A DNA stretch of 5,657 nt from an uncultured Succinatimonas sp. (GTDB lineage Bacteria > Pseudomonadota > Gammaproteobacteria > Enterobacterales > Succinivibrionaceae), in contig CALBLB010000229.1 of the NCBI GenBank assembly GCA_937896115.1, positions 1-5,657 of the forward strand. Direction: 5' to 3'. How positions within the stretch are numbered: the first letter of the stretch is position 1; each line of letters starts with the position of its first letter. Below, piece by piece: positions 1 to 5,217 of this stretch. The position numbers and the translations under genes were made by a program. Under the pieces are notes generated by a model that was not told the origin of the DNA, did no database searches, and was given only the letters and a program-made list of their open reading frames with translations.

Positions 1-780
1 GGCCGCTTCTATATTCGCATTTAAAGCCAGTAAATTGGTTTGATCGGCAATGCCGGCAATGGTATTGACTATATTGTTGATTTCATCGCCCATTTTGGCG
101 ATGGCAGAAACTGCAGCCGATGAATTTTTTAATTTGGCAGCCAAAGCATGGGTAGTAGTGATGTTGTCCTGCATGGCACAGCGACAGGCATCGGAATTTT
201 TTTCAGCTGCTCTGACCTCATCAAGAGCTGATTTGGCAAAGCCGGTTATCTGAGAGATACCTTCGTTTAATGAAGCTACCGCCTGCTCGGTATTGTGGGT
301 AAGAGTAGTTTGAGCTTGCAGTCCTTGCTGGGTTTCTGCCACGGCATTTAATCCAGAATCAGTAGCCTGCAGTTGCTCATGCGCCGTTTGCTCGGCATGA
401 GCGTTTACCTTTAAGTTTTGATTTACCAAGGCACACAAGTAAGCAATTGCGGGATCAGGATCGTTTATCCCTTGTTTTGCCAGATCTTTATCCCCTTCGA
501 CAAGTTTTTTGGCAAAGGTACGTATTCTGTTGCGTTTTTCTCTTACCGCTTTCAATGTATAAATATTCACGAGCACTATCAGGGCAAGACCTGAAAGCAG
601 GATGATCATGGCTTTGTCAAAGTGTTGAATGGGCGAAGAGCTCATGTGATCAGGGTAGAGAAGCCACAAGGCTGCAACAATACTTGCAGCAGAGAGCAAC
701 AACGAAAGAAACATCGACACCGGGATCAGTTTTTCGATGTTCATGATTTTTTTATTATTTTTTGAGGTTGTGTTGCTCAT
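1..780 (-). CDS. Methyl-accepting chemotaxis protein, N-terminal 260 residues (cut by window edge)
   Basis: This is a chemotaxis receptor that would control CheA/CheW from the inner membrane. Translating the minus strand from ATG 780 gives an open frame to base 1. Hydrophobic segments lie at about residues 19-42 and 57-76, with only about 14 residues between them, so there is no real periplasmic ligand domain. A basic stretch (KAVREKRNRIR) follows the second segment. A long helical region then leads to GIADQTNLLALNANIEAA (residues 243-260), the conserved hairpin tip of the MCP signalling domain. The frame leaves the window inside this tip, so the descending helix is missing from view, not necessarily broken. 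The start is supported by AAGGA (minus strand, 792-788) seven bases upstream. A FliA-type promoter lies just ahead. What it senses cannot be told; a cytoplasmic or membrane/energy signal is plausible given the missing outer domain. Confidence 0.93.
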   Translation of the reverse strand, partial: MSNTTSKNNKKIMNIEKLIPVSMFLSLLLSAASIVAALWLLYPDHMSSSPIQHFDKAMIILLSGLALIVLVNIYTLKAVREKRNRIRTFAKKLVEGDKDLAKQGINDPDPAIAYLCALVNQNLKVNAHAEQTAHEQLQATDSGLNAVAETQQGLQAQTTLTHNTEQAVASLNEGISQITGFAKSALDEVRAAEKNSDACRCAMQDNITTTHALAAKLKNSSAAVSAIAKMGDEINNIVNTIAGIADQTNLLALNANIEAA

Positions 781-814
781 GAAATTGTCCTTTTGGATTA
801 TGCCTACGGGATCT

Positions 815-840
815 TTAACGGCAGTTTGGTGGCGATTTTA
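815..840 (-). promoter_or_regulatory. Sigma-28 (FliA) type promoter of the chemotaxis receptor
   Basis: On the minus strand the sequence reads TAAAATCG (840-833), 10 bases, then GCCGTTAA (822-815). The FliA consensus is TAAAGTTT, 11 bases, GCCGATAA. The -10 element matches 7 of 8 and the TAAA core is intact; the spacing is one base short. Transcription would start near 808, leaving a leader of about 28 bases that holds the AAGGA ribosome site. The match in front of a chemotaxis receptor makes chance unlikely and places the gene in the flagellar/chemotaxis regulon. Confidence 0.7.
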
Positions 841-984
841 AAGCATTTTAGGCATTTATGAAAAAAGATATGGGCAGAAAAGGGATTGGAATTTTGTAGT
901 TTTTCCCAAATATGTCTAAAATGAAGTGTTTGAGATCCTAAAGAATGATGGGATCACCGATTTTCTAATACTGGTTTTTTTGTT

Positions 985-1461
985 ATGGCGGTCAAGAAAA
1001 AACAAGGCGCGAATGTGATTGCGGTTAATCGCCGTGCCAGTTTCGAATATTTTATTGAAGAACGCTTTGAGGCCGGACTTTCTTTGCAAGGATGGGAAGT
1101 AAAGGCTTTGCGTGCCGGTAAAGCTAACATCAGTGATGCCTACGTAACCGTAAAAGGTAACGAAGTGATCATGTTAGGTTCAATCATTAACCCGCTTAAA
1201 ACTTCGTGTGCATTTGTAGTAAGTGATCCCACCCGTACGCGCACCTTGCTTTTGAATAAACGTGAAATAGCCAAGCTTATCGGTAAGAGTCAGCGTGCAG
1301 GCTATACCATAGTTCCTTTGAAACTTTATTGGAAAGGCTCTTGGGCCAAACTTGAGATCGGAGTTGCCAAGGGTAAACAGGAACATGATAAACGTGATTC
1401 CATCAAAGACAGGCAGTGGGCTCGCGATAAAGAACGTGTCATGAAAAAGGCTTTTAAGTGA
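985..1461 (+). CDS. smpB: SsrA-binding protein SmpB
   Basis: SmpB binds the tRNA-like domain of tmRNA and, with it, rescues stalled ribosomes in trans-translation. The 158-residue product has the usual family length and all its hallmarks: NRRASFEYFIEERFEAG (15-31), GWEVKALRAGKANISDAYV (36-54), DPTRTRTLLLNKREI (81-95), and GVAKGKQEHDKRDSIKDRQW (126-145). The last is the basic C-terminal tail that enters the mRNA channel and folds into a helix. The ATG at 985 fits the normal family N-terminus, although no good Shine-Dalgarno sequence precedes it (only a T-rich run). Its RNA partner ssrA begins 43 bases after the stop, a common gammaproteobacterial arrangement. No terminator separates them, so some co-transcription is possible. 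Confidence 0.98.
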   Translation: MAVKKKQGANVIAVNRRASFEYFIEERFEAGLSLQGWEVKALRAGKANISDAYVTVKGNEVIMLGSIINPLKTSCAFVVSDPTRTRTLLLNKREIAKLIGKSQRAGYTIVPLKLYWKGSWAKLEIGVAKGKQEHDKRDSIKDRQWARDKERVMKKAFK

Positions 1462-1464
1462 CGG

Positions 1465-1492
1465 TTGCAATTACAAGTTAATTTGTTAAACT
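1465..1492 (+). promoter_or_regulatory. Probable sigma-70 promoter of ssrA
   Basis: TTGCAA (1465-1470), a 16-base spacer and TAAACT (1487-1492) form a reasonable -35/-10 pair. They would start transcription near 1499, just ahead of the mature tmRNA 5' end at 1505, leaving a short leader for RNase P to remove. The pair overlaps a perfect 7-bp inverted repeat (ACAAGTT 1473-1479 / AACTTGT 1489-1495). Confidence 0.45.
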
Positions 1493-1594
1493 TGTCACTG
1501 TCTTGGGGGTGATTTTTGGCTTCGACCGGAAGCGTGAATTCCAAGGCGCATGTCGAGGTACAGTGCCTCGTAAAACAGCTGTAAAAAAATAGTC

Positions 1595-1627
1595 GCAAAC
1601 GACGAAACCTTCGCTCTCGCAGCTTAA
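1595..1627 (+). other. tmRNA proteolysis-tag reading frame (ANDETFALAA)
   Basis: The resume codon GCA at 1595 starts ten codons reading ANDETFALAA, then TAA (a second TAA follows at 1628). Together with the alanine carried by tmRNA the tag would be AANDETFALAA. It keeps the ALAA end recognised by ClpXP/ClpAP and the AND start contacted by SspB. The central residues are TF where E. coli has NY. Confidence 0.95.
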
Positions 1628-1839
1628 TAACCTGCTGAAAGCCCTCGATTCCAAGCCTTTCTAGTGACGCTTGGTCATATCGGGGTCGGTTCTTCACTAG
1701 ATCGTGCGGAATCTCCGTCTGAGGAGGAAGCATTAAATTTTTTATCAGACTGGACAGAAGGTGGCGTGGCGATCCGCAGCCCCTGTTGAGATTAAAGATT
1801 GCCTAAACATGTAGTGCTGAAGATGAAGCCTTTTGGGAC

Positions 1840-1867
1840 GAGGGTTCGACTCCCTCCACCTCCACAA
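1840..1867 (+). other. Predicted island attachment site (attL) in the 3' end of ssrA
   Basis: The T-arm and acceptor 3' strand of ssrA form the boundary between core genes and an integrase-bearing segment. The 3' part of tmRNA is a well-known target of P4-like integrases, which restore the RNA gene on one side. I found no second copy of this stretch in the window, so attR must lie further right. The exact crossover within this stretch cannot be fixed from one end. Confidence 0.55.
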
Positions 1868-1884
1868 TCCCCGTTTTTCATTAT

Positions 1885-1987
1885 CCTGCCAAACCGATCC
1901 ATTTTCTAAAAATATTCTTTTGAATTTCATTGCGTAAGTATTCACATACCTTGCCAAACCCTGCCAGACCCTGCCAACATGTGCCAA
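1885..1987 (+). repeat. Tandem 10-bp TGCCA repeats (candidate integrase arm sites)
   Basis: The core TGCCA occurs at 1952, 1962, 1972 and 1982, exactly 10 bp apart. The units read TTGCCAAACC, CTGCCAGACC, CTGCCAACAT and GTGCCAATAT. A separate copy, CCTGCCAAACC, sits at 1885-1895. They lie between the ssrA attachment site and the integrase gene. Tyrosine integrases of the P4/lambda type bind short direct arm repeats here with their N-terminal arm-binding domain. The spacing, about one helical turn, would put the bound proteins on one face of the DNA. The role is inferred from position and periodicity. Confidence 0.6.
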
Positions 1988-1990
1988 TAT

Positions 1991-2034
1991 ATACACTGTA
2001 GCAGGACCAGTTTTAAAGTGTATTTACAGGACCA
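1991..2034 (+). promoter_or_regulatory. Repeats upstream of the integrase start (possible operator)
   Basis: A 7-bp inverted repeat, ATACACT (1991-1997) and AGTGTAT (2017-2023), encloses a copy of CAGGACCA (2002-2009). That octamer recurs at 2027-2034, where its AGGA also serves as the integrase ribosome-binding site. Such symmetry just ahead of int suggests a regulator site or autoregulation by the integrase. No convincing -35/-10 pair was found. Confidence 0.35.
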
Positions 2035-2037
2035 AAG

Positions 2038-3180
2038 GTGTCCGCAAATATGATCACGTATGCAGAAGCTCGGGCGGCAAAGTCAAAAGATAAAGACTAT
2101 ATGATGGCTGATACTAATGGCCTTTTCCTTAGGATCTGGCCAAATGGTAAAAAGACCTGGTATTTAAAAAAATCTATTAACGGGAAAATCCAAAAAAAGG
2201 TTATTGGAGTATTTCCCGACATCGGCATCAGTGAAGCGCGCGTGACGGCTAAGATGCTGATTAAGCAATTAACGGAGACAACTTCCGATGAAACCAGAAA
2301 AAAGGAAGTTACCTCACAAACATTTAAGCAGGTCTATGATGCCTGGTTCATGTTGAAACAAGCGGAGATCAAGAATTGGCGTGATGTCTCCTCCCGTTTT
2401 GAAAACTACCTCCTTCCAAAACTCGGGCACAGAGTATTTGCCTCGATCCTTCCTTTAGATGTGCAGGAATGCCTTACTCCTTTGGTGAAGGCAGGAAAAC
2501 TTGAGACTATTAAACGCATTTGCATCTGGTTACGGCAATGCGAAGACTATGCCTTTAATGCGGGAATTATTGAAACGCAGCATCTTCAAAAAATATCAAA
2601 GTTGTTCAGACGTCCTGCAGCCAAACATCGTCCCGCCGTTTCCCCCGCAGAGCTTCCTTCATTTTTTAAAGATGTAATGACAACCCCGAAGACTACCGCC
2701 GTGATCTTCTCGTTGTTAAAAGTTGCCTTTTATACGCTCCTGCGCCCGGGTGAATACACGCTTATGAAGTGGGACTGGATCCATGATGATGTGATTGAGG
2801 TTCCGGCAGACTCTATGAAAATGAAGCGCCCGCATCGAGTACCAATCAGCAGACAGCTCAAAGCGGTAATTAATGAATTACCAAAGCGCGGAGAATATGT
2901 TTTTTATTCCGCATCCTCTGCAAATGGTCATATTTCCTTAGGTTGCCTTGCGCTATTTTTAAAACGCATAGGCTACAAAGACCGCCTGACCGCTCACGGG
3001 ATCCGCTCTGTTGGTCGCACATGGATGGCGGAAAATAAGATCCCGTTTGATGTGGCAGAACTATGCCTTGCTCATTCCGTCGGTACGCAGACCGTACAAG
3101 CCTATAACCGTACAGATCTCTTAGATGAAAGACGGGAAGCGATGCAGAAATGGTGCGATTATGTAGATAGTTGCTTATAA
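2038..3180 (+). CDS. P4-family tyrosine site-specific integrase of the island
   Basis: This is a tyrosine recombinase that would insert and excise the island at the adjacent ssrA 3' end. The N-terminus (about 20-80) matches the DUF4102-type arm-binding domain: NGLFLRIWPNGKKTWYLKK, then GVFPDIGISEAR. Residues about 95-195 form the SAM-like core-binding domain. The catalytic domain follows with R236 (LLRPGEY), a lysine at 261/263 (MKMKRPHRVPIS), H320 and R323 (HGIR), H346 (LAH) and the nucleophile Y356 (QAYNR), so the active site looks complete. At 380 residues it has near-normal family length and no frameshift. The start is GTG 2038 with AGGA (2028-2031) six bases upstream; ATG 2050, with AAGGTG nine bases ahead, is the alternative. 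It points away from ssrA and is followed by a large hairpin. Confidence 0.95.
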   Translation: MSANMITYAEARAAKSKDKDYMMADTNGLFLRIWPNGKKTWYLKKSINGKIQKKVIGVFPDIGISEARVTAKMLIKQLTETTSDETRKKEVTSQTFKQVYDAWFMLKQAEIKNWRDVSSRFENYLLPKLGHRVFASILPLDVQECLTPLVKAGKLETIKRICIWLRQCEDYAFNAGIIETQHLQKISKLFRRPAAKHRPAVSPAELPSFFKDVMTTPKTTAVIFSLLKVAFYTLLRPGEYTLMKWDWIHDDVIEVPADSMKMKRPHRVPISRQLKAVINELPKRGEYVFYSASSANGHISLGCLALFLKRIGYKDRLTAHGIRSVGRTWMAENKIPFDVAELCLAHSVGTQTVQAYNRTDLLDERREAMQKWCDYVDSCL

Positions 3181-3194
3181 TGTTAATAACAGAT

Positions 3195-3241
3195 CCCGAT
3201 ACGGTAATAATAGATATTGTTACGGCTGTATCGGGACATTT
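3195..3241 (+). terminator. Large hairpin after the integrase gene, probable terminator
   Basis: CCCGATAC (3195-3202) and GTATCGGG (3228-3235) are perfectly complementary. Inside them a second stem pairs GTAATAATA (3204-3212) with TATTGTTAC (3215-3223), with one U-G pair. ACATTTTG follows, a weak T-rich tail. Fifteen bases after the integrase stop, this could end int transcription. Its long, two-part symmetry would also suit a protein-binding site ahead of the next gene. Confidence 0.5.
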
Positions 3242-3269
3242 TGTCTAAATCAAAGCCGTTATATGAATC

Positions 3270-3908
3270 ATGCCAACGTTAAGCGATAGAGAGATCAAGG
3301 AGTTGATTAGCACAAAGAAGCTAATCATCACACCTTTGATTGCAGACAATATTCAGCCGGGAAGTATTGATTTAACCCTCGGTAATGAAATCGATATTCT
3401 TCAAGTTCATGCAAGTACGACTGTCGATTTAACCAAGGACTGCAAAGATTTTTTAAATACTCACACAGAAAAAAAAGATATTTCATCCGGTTTTGAGTTG
3501 TTGCCGGGGCAGACTGTTACCGGGCATTCTGCAGAATATATTGAAATGCCGCGTGATGTTAACGGTTTTATTCTTAACAGAAACAGCCTTGCCCGTATCG
3601 GTCTTGATGCGGGACTGAGTCAGTACATTAACCCTGATTATAAGGGCCATAAAATCATACAGATCCGCAATAATGCGTCATTCCCTATTAAGTTAATGCC
3701 AGGTATTCGCATCTGCACTTTGGTTTTATTAAAAATGGGTGATACATCAGATCGATCTTTTGATGAAAGGCACAACACAGAGTCATTAACGGGGTTTATT
3801 GAGAAATTAAGAAAATCACATCAAGACGTAGAAACAGCTAAATCATTAGATAAGTCTTTCTCTGATTTTATGAATCGACGTATACAAGAACTGGCTCAAG
3901 GGAGATGA
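3270..3908 (+). CDS. dCTP deaminase/dUTPase-fold protein with altered active site
   Basis: The protein clearly belongs to the trimeric dCTP deaminase (Dcd)/dUTPase superfamily: LSDREI (4-9), IQPGSIDLTLGN (28-39), FELLPGQTV (75-83), SLARIGL (106-112), INPDYKG (120-126) and LMPGIRI (142-148). Housekeeping Dcd converts dCTP to dUTP. Against E. coli Dcd by eye, the serine and arginine of SSLAR are kept (S106, R109). The catalytic glutamate (VLEF) becomes Q131 (IIQI), the IDPG aspartate becomes N121, and GRSS becomes NRNS. Deamination is therefore doubtful, while nucleotide binding may persist. About 40 extra charged, helical residues (174-212) extend past the usual fold. No clear Shine-Dalgarno sequence precedes ATG 3270; the start rests on the family N-terminus. 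The gene runs straight into a two-TM membrane protein gene. Island location and coupling argue against a housekeeping role; a nucleotide sensor in defence or island regulation is inferred. An active deaminase or dUTPase is the alternative. Confidence 0.85.
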   Translation: MPTLSDREIKELISTKKLIITPLIADNIQPGSIDLTLGNEIDILQVHASTTVDLTKDCKDFLNTHTEKKDISSGFELLPGQTVTGHSAEYIEMPRDVNGFILNRNSLARIGLDAGLSQYINPDYKGHKIIQIRNNASFPIKLMPGIRICTLVLLKMGDTSDRSFDERHNTESLTGFIEKLRKSHQDVETAKSLDKSFSDFMNRRIQELAQGR

Positions 3909-4357
3909 TCGTGAATCCAAAAATCTTAAGAAAAAAGATTGGCGATCATCTTATATCGCAAGACAAATATATGGCCGATGTCATAGAGAAGCTGGCGAAA
4001 TTAGATCTAGAAAAACAAGGACGGCTTTCAGGTGCTAAGAAAGAGCCCACTGAATGGGAAATAAAAGGATATATTTCCAATAATATCAAATCATTAAATG
4101 ATAGAGCTGAACAGGCTATTCGTGAAACGTGTAAGGATCTGATCCCTGAAAGCTTTATCTGTTGGTTCATCAAGCAATTTTGGTTACTTTCGGTCTGTAT
4201 CGGTGCACCTATCTTGGCTTTATTACATTTTGCTGTGTGCTGGTTCAAGCAGGAAGTACAAATCGATAATCAAGTGAGTTTTGAGCTGTTTGGTGCTTTG
4301 ATTTTACTTATCTTATTTTATGGTGCAGGGATTCTTGCTAGTTTGCTAAAAAAATAA
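3905..4357 (+). CDS. Small membrane protein with helical N-terminus and two C-terminal membrane segments
   Basis: I do not recognise a named family. Residues 1-80 are charged and probably helical (KKIGDHLISQDKYMADVIEK; IKSLNDRAEQAIRETCKDL). They are followed by hydrophobic segments at about 91-114 and 127-147, with a short loop containing KQEVQIDNQ, ending in LLKK. The likely topology is a cytosolic N-terminus with a membrane hairpin. ATG 3905 overlaps the preceding stop by four bases (ATGA), but the strong site AAGGGAG (3898-3904) directly touches it. The in-frame GTG at 3911 has that site six bases upstream and is the better start, giving 148 residues. Either way translation is coupled to the dCTP-deaminase-like gene, so the products are likely partners. 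Two-TM proteins with cytosolic sensor partners are common effectors in bacterial defence modules; that role here is inference. Confidence 0.8.
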   Translation: MIVNPKILRKKIGDHLISQDKYMADVIEKLAKLDLEKQGRLSGAKKEPTEWEIKGYISNNIKSLNDRAEQAIRETCKDLIPESFICWFIKQFWLLSVCIGAPILALLHFAVCWFKQEVQIDNQVSFELFGALILLILFYGAGILASLLKK

Positions 4358-4379
4358 GCCCCCCGCATTTACGGAGGCT
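4346..4379 (-). terminator. Rho-independent terminator between convergent genes
   Basis: Read on the minus strand, AGCCTCCG (4379-4372) pairs with CGG and GGCT (4365-4363 and 4360-4357) around a TAAATG loop, with a small internal mismatch. TATTTTTTTAG follows (4356-4346). This is a strong terminator for the small minus-strand ORF. On the plus strand the same hairpin follows the membrane-protein stop but has only ACTTTA after it, so it is weaker in that direction. Confidence 0.75.
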
Positions 4380-4408
4380 ACTTTATTACAAGGCGATAAG
4401 TTTAGCCT

Positions 4409-4651
4409 TTACTCTTTGTTTTTCTCAAAAAACACCTTATACAAGTAATTCGTATAATGTTGAAGCACTTTAAAAGACTGATCTGGACAACCATCTTCTT
4501 TGTATCGATTTAACAACGCTACGATGTTGTTAACCTCGCTTAACATGCGGAGCACGTTCGGCATTTCTAACAACAGTTGCTGTAACGCTTCTACGGTTTC
4601 AACATTGAGGACATAGGATTTATTCTTTATGTCCTCCTCCGCCCTGTACAT
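4409..4651 (-). CDS. Small hypothetical protein, possibly missing its original 5' end
   Basis: From ATG 4651 this gives 80 residues; a GTG at 4681 would add ten. I recognise no family. The product is leucine-rich and helical (VETVEALQQLLLEMPNVLRMLSEVNNIVALLNRY) with a lysine-rich end (FFEKNKE) and no membrane segment or enzyme motif. Evidence for a real gene is the protein-like composition and the strong minus-strand terminator about 30 bases after its stop. Against it, neither start has a well-placed ribosome site, and the upstream DNA is antisense to transposase-derived sequence. The GGAGGAGG at 4638-4631 (minus strand) lies inside the frame with no start codon at a useful distance. A deletion linked to the IS remnant may have removed the real 5' part. 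Confidence 0.45.
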   Translation of the reverse strand: MYRAEEDIKNKSYVLNVETVEALQQLLLEMPNVLRMLSEVNNIVALLNRYKEDGCPDQSFKVLQHYTNYLYKVFFEKNKE

Positions 4652-5137
4652 GTGCGACTTAAGGAGCGCATTATTGCACACTGTCAGTTGTGCGTCCTTG
4701 CATTGATGCTCATGCGTACTTTACAAACGAAACTTGAAAATAACGGTACACCGATGTCCGCAGAACAAATCAGTCATACTCTGCGCCAGGCTTTGGTTGT
4801 CCCCGTTCCTACAGCAAAAGGAAATACGCAAATGTTTCTGAATGTAGGATTAAATCAAAATTTCAATGCTTATTCCACAGAAAAGCCGGACCGTCGACGC
4901 CACGAAGGCAATGAAACCGTTGATGAAGAAAATGTTTGGAATAGTTTTGAGAAAGAACGTACTTCTCAACCAGACGATCTGGATTCAATTATCAGGGCAG
5001 TAGGACTCAAACCGCTTAACATCTACAACACCATGGCGGAGTTGAAAACTAAACTCGGGCTAAAAACATACCCTAATGAGATCATGCTCTCCCAAAATCA
5101 TCTTAACTACCTTGAAAAGGTACAGGGCATGCTCTAA
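4652..5137 (+). pseudogene. C-terminal remnant of a DDE transposase (IS4/IS1634-like)
   Basis: The reading frame matches the tail of IS4-superfamily, IS1634-like transposases: RPVHVRLKERIIAHCQLCVLAL, then a helical stretch LRTLQTKL-like to LRQALVVPVP, and DSIIRAVGLKPLNIY near the end. The open frame continues upstream of the GTG at 4652; transposase similarity begins at about RPVHV (near 4637). The frame is open only from 4586 and has no start codon there. Catalytic DDE residues lie before this region in the family, so the remnant has none and cannot transpose. Only the right part of an insertion sequence is left, with its terminator at 5176-5199. The left part was lost together with neighbouring DNA. 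Family assignment is by eye; that it is a transposase tail is fairly secure. Confidence 0.72.
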
Positions 5138-5175
5138 TTTTGCACCCCTATAAAATAAAACTCAAAATCTGAGTC

Positions 5176-5199
5176 AAACCGCTTAGATAAGCGGTTTTT
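5176..5199 (+). terminator. Rho-independent terminator after the transposase remnant
   Basis: AAACCGCTTA (5176-5185) pairs with TAAGCGGTTT (5188-5197) and the run TTTTT (5195-5199) closes the structure. It lies 39 bases after the transposase stop and is a convincing intrinsic terminator on the plus strand, probably part of the IS right end. Confidence 0.8.
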
Positions 5200-5217
5200 G
5201 ACCTTCAAGGGTCCTAA

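Larger units (their letters stand above)
1505..1867 (+). ncRNA. ssrA: Transfer-messenger RNA (tmRNA)
   Basis: tmRNA acts as both tRNA and mRNA: charged with alanine, it enters stalled ribosomes and adds a degradation tag. The 5' end GGGGGTG (1505-1511) pairs with CACCTCC (1857-1863) to form the acceptor stem. The T-arm is GAGGG/CCCTC (1840-1844, 1852-1856) around TTCGACT. The conserved stretch AAAAATAGTCGCAAACGACG surrounds the resume codon GCA at 1595. The tag frame encodes ANDETFALAA and ends in TAATAA (1625-1630). CATGTAGTGCTGA near 1808-1820 matches the 3' conserved segment of gammaproteobacterial tmRNAs. The discriminator base is A1864, but the next bases are CAA, so CCA is not fully encoded, unlike E. 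coli ssrA. The length of about 360 nt is normal. An integrase gene directly downstream shows the 3' end is an integration target. Confidence 0.97.

Noticed and set aside
50..253. Plus-strand open frame of 67 codons
   Set aside because: It is antisense to the well-supported chemoreceptor signalling region and has no family resemblance.
1180..1733. Two minus-strand open frames over smpB and ssrA (1180-1470 and 1326-1733)
   Set aside because: Both are shadows of smpB and the tmRNA gene; the products have no recognisable features.
1949..1990. CRISPR-like array
   Set aside because: The units are only 10 bp and have no spacers; integrase arm sites explain them better.
1745..1996. Minus-strand frame containing WRWRESNPRP
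   Set aside because: This peptide is the familiar artefact of translating a tRNA-like T-arm and acceptor backwards; here it lies over the tmRNA 3' end.
3241..3265. Sigma-70 promoter for the Dcd-like gene (TTGTCT with TTATAT)
   Set aside because: The spacing is only about 12-13 bases. A -10 at TTATAT alone would imply a leaderless message, which I cannot support further.
3946..4248. Minus-strand frame of 100 codons
   Set aside because: It is antisense to the membrane-protein gene and has no start signal or family resemblance.
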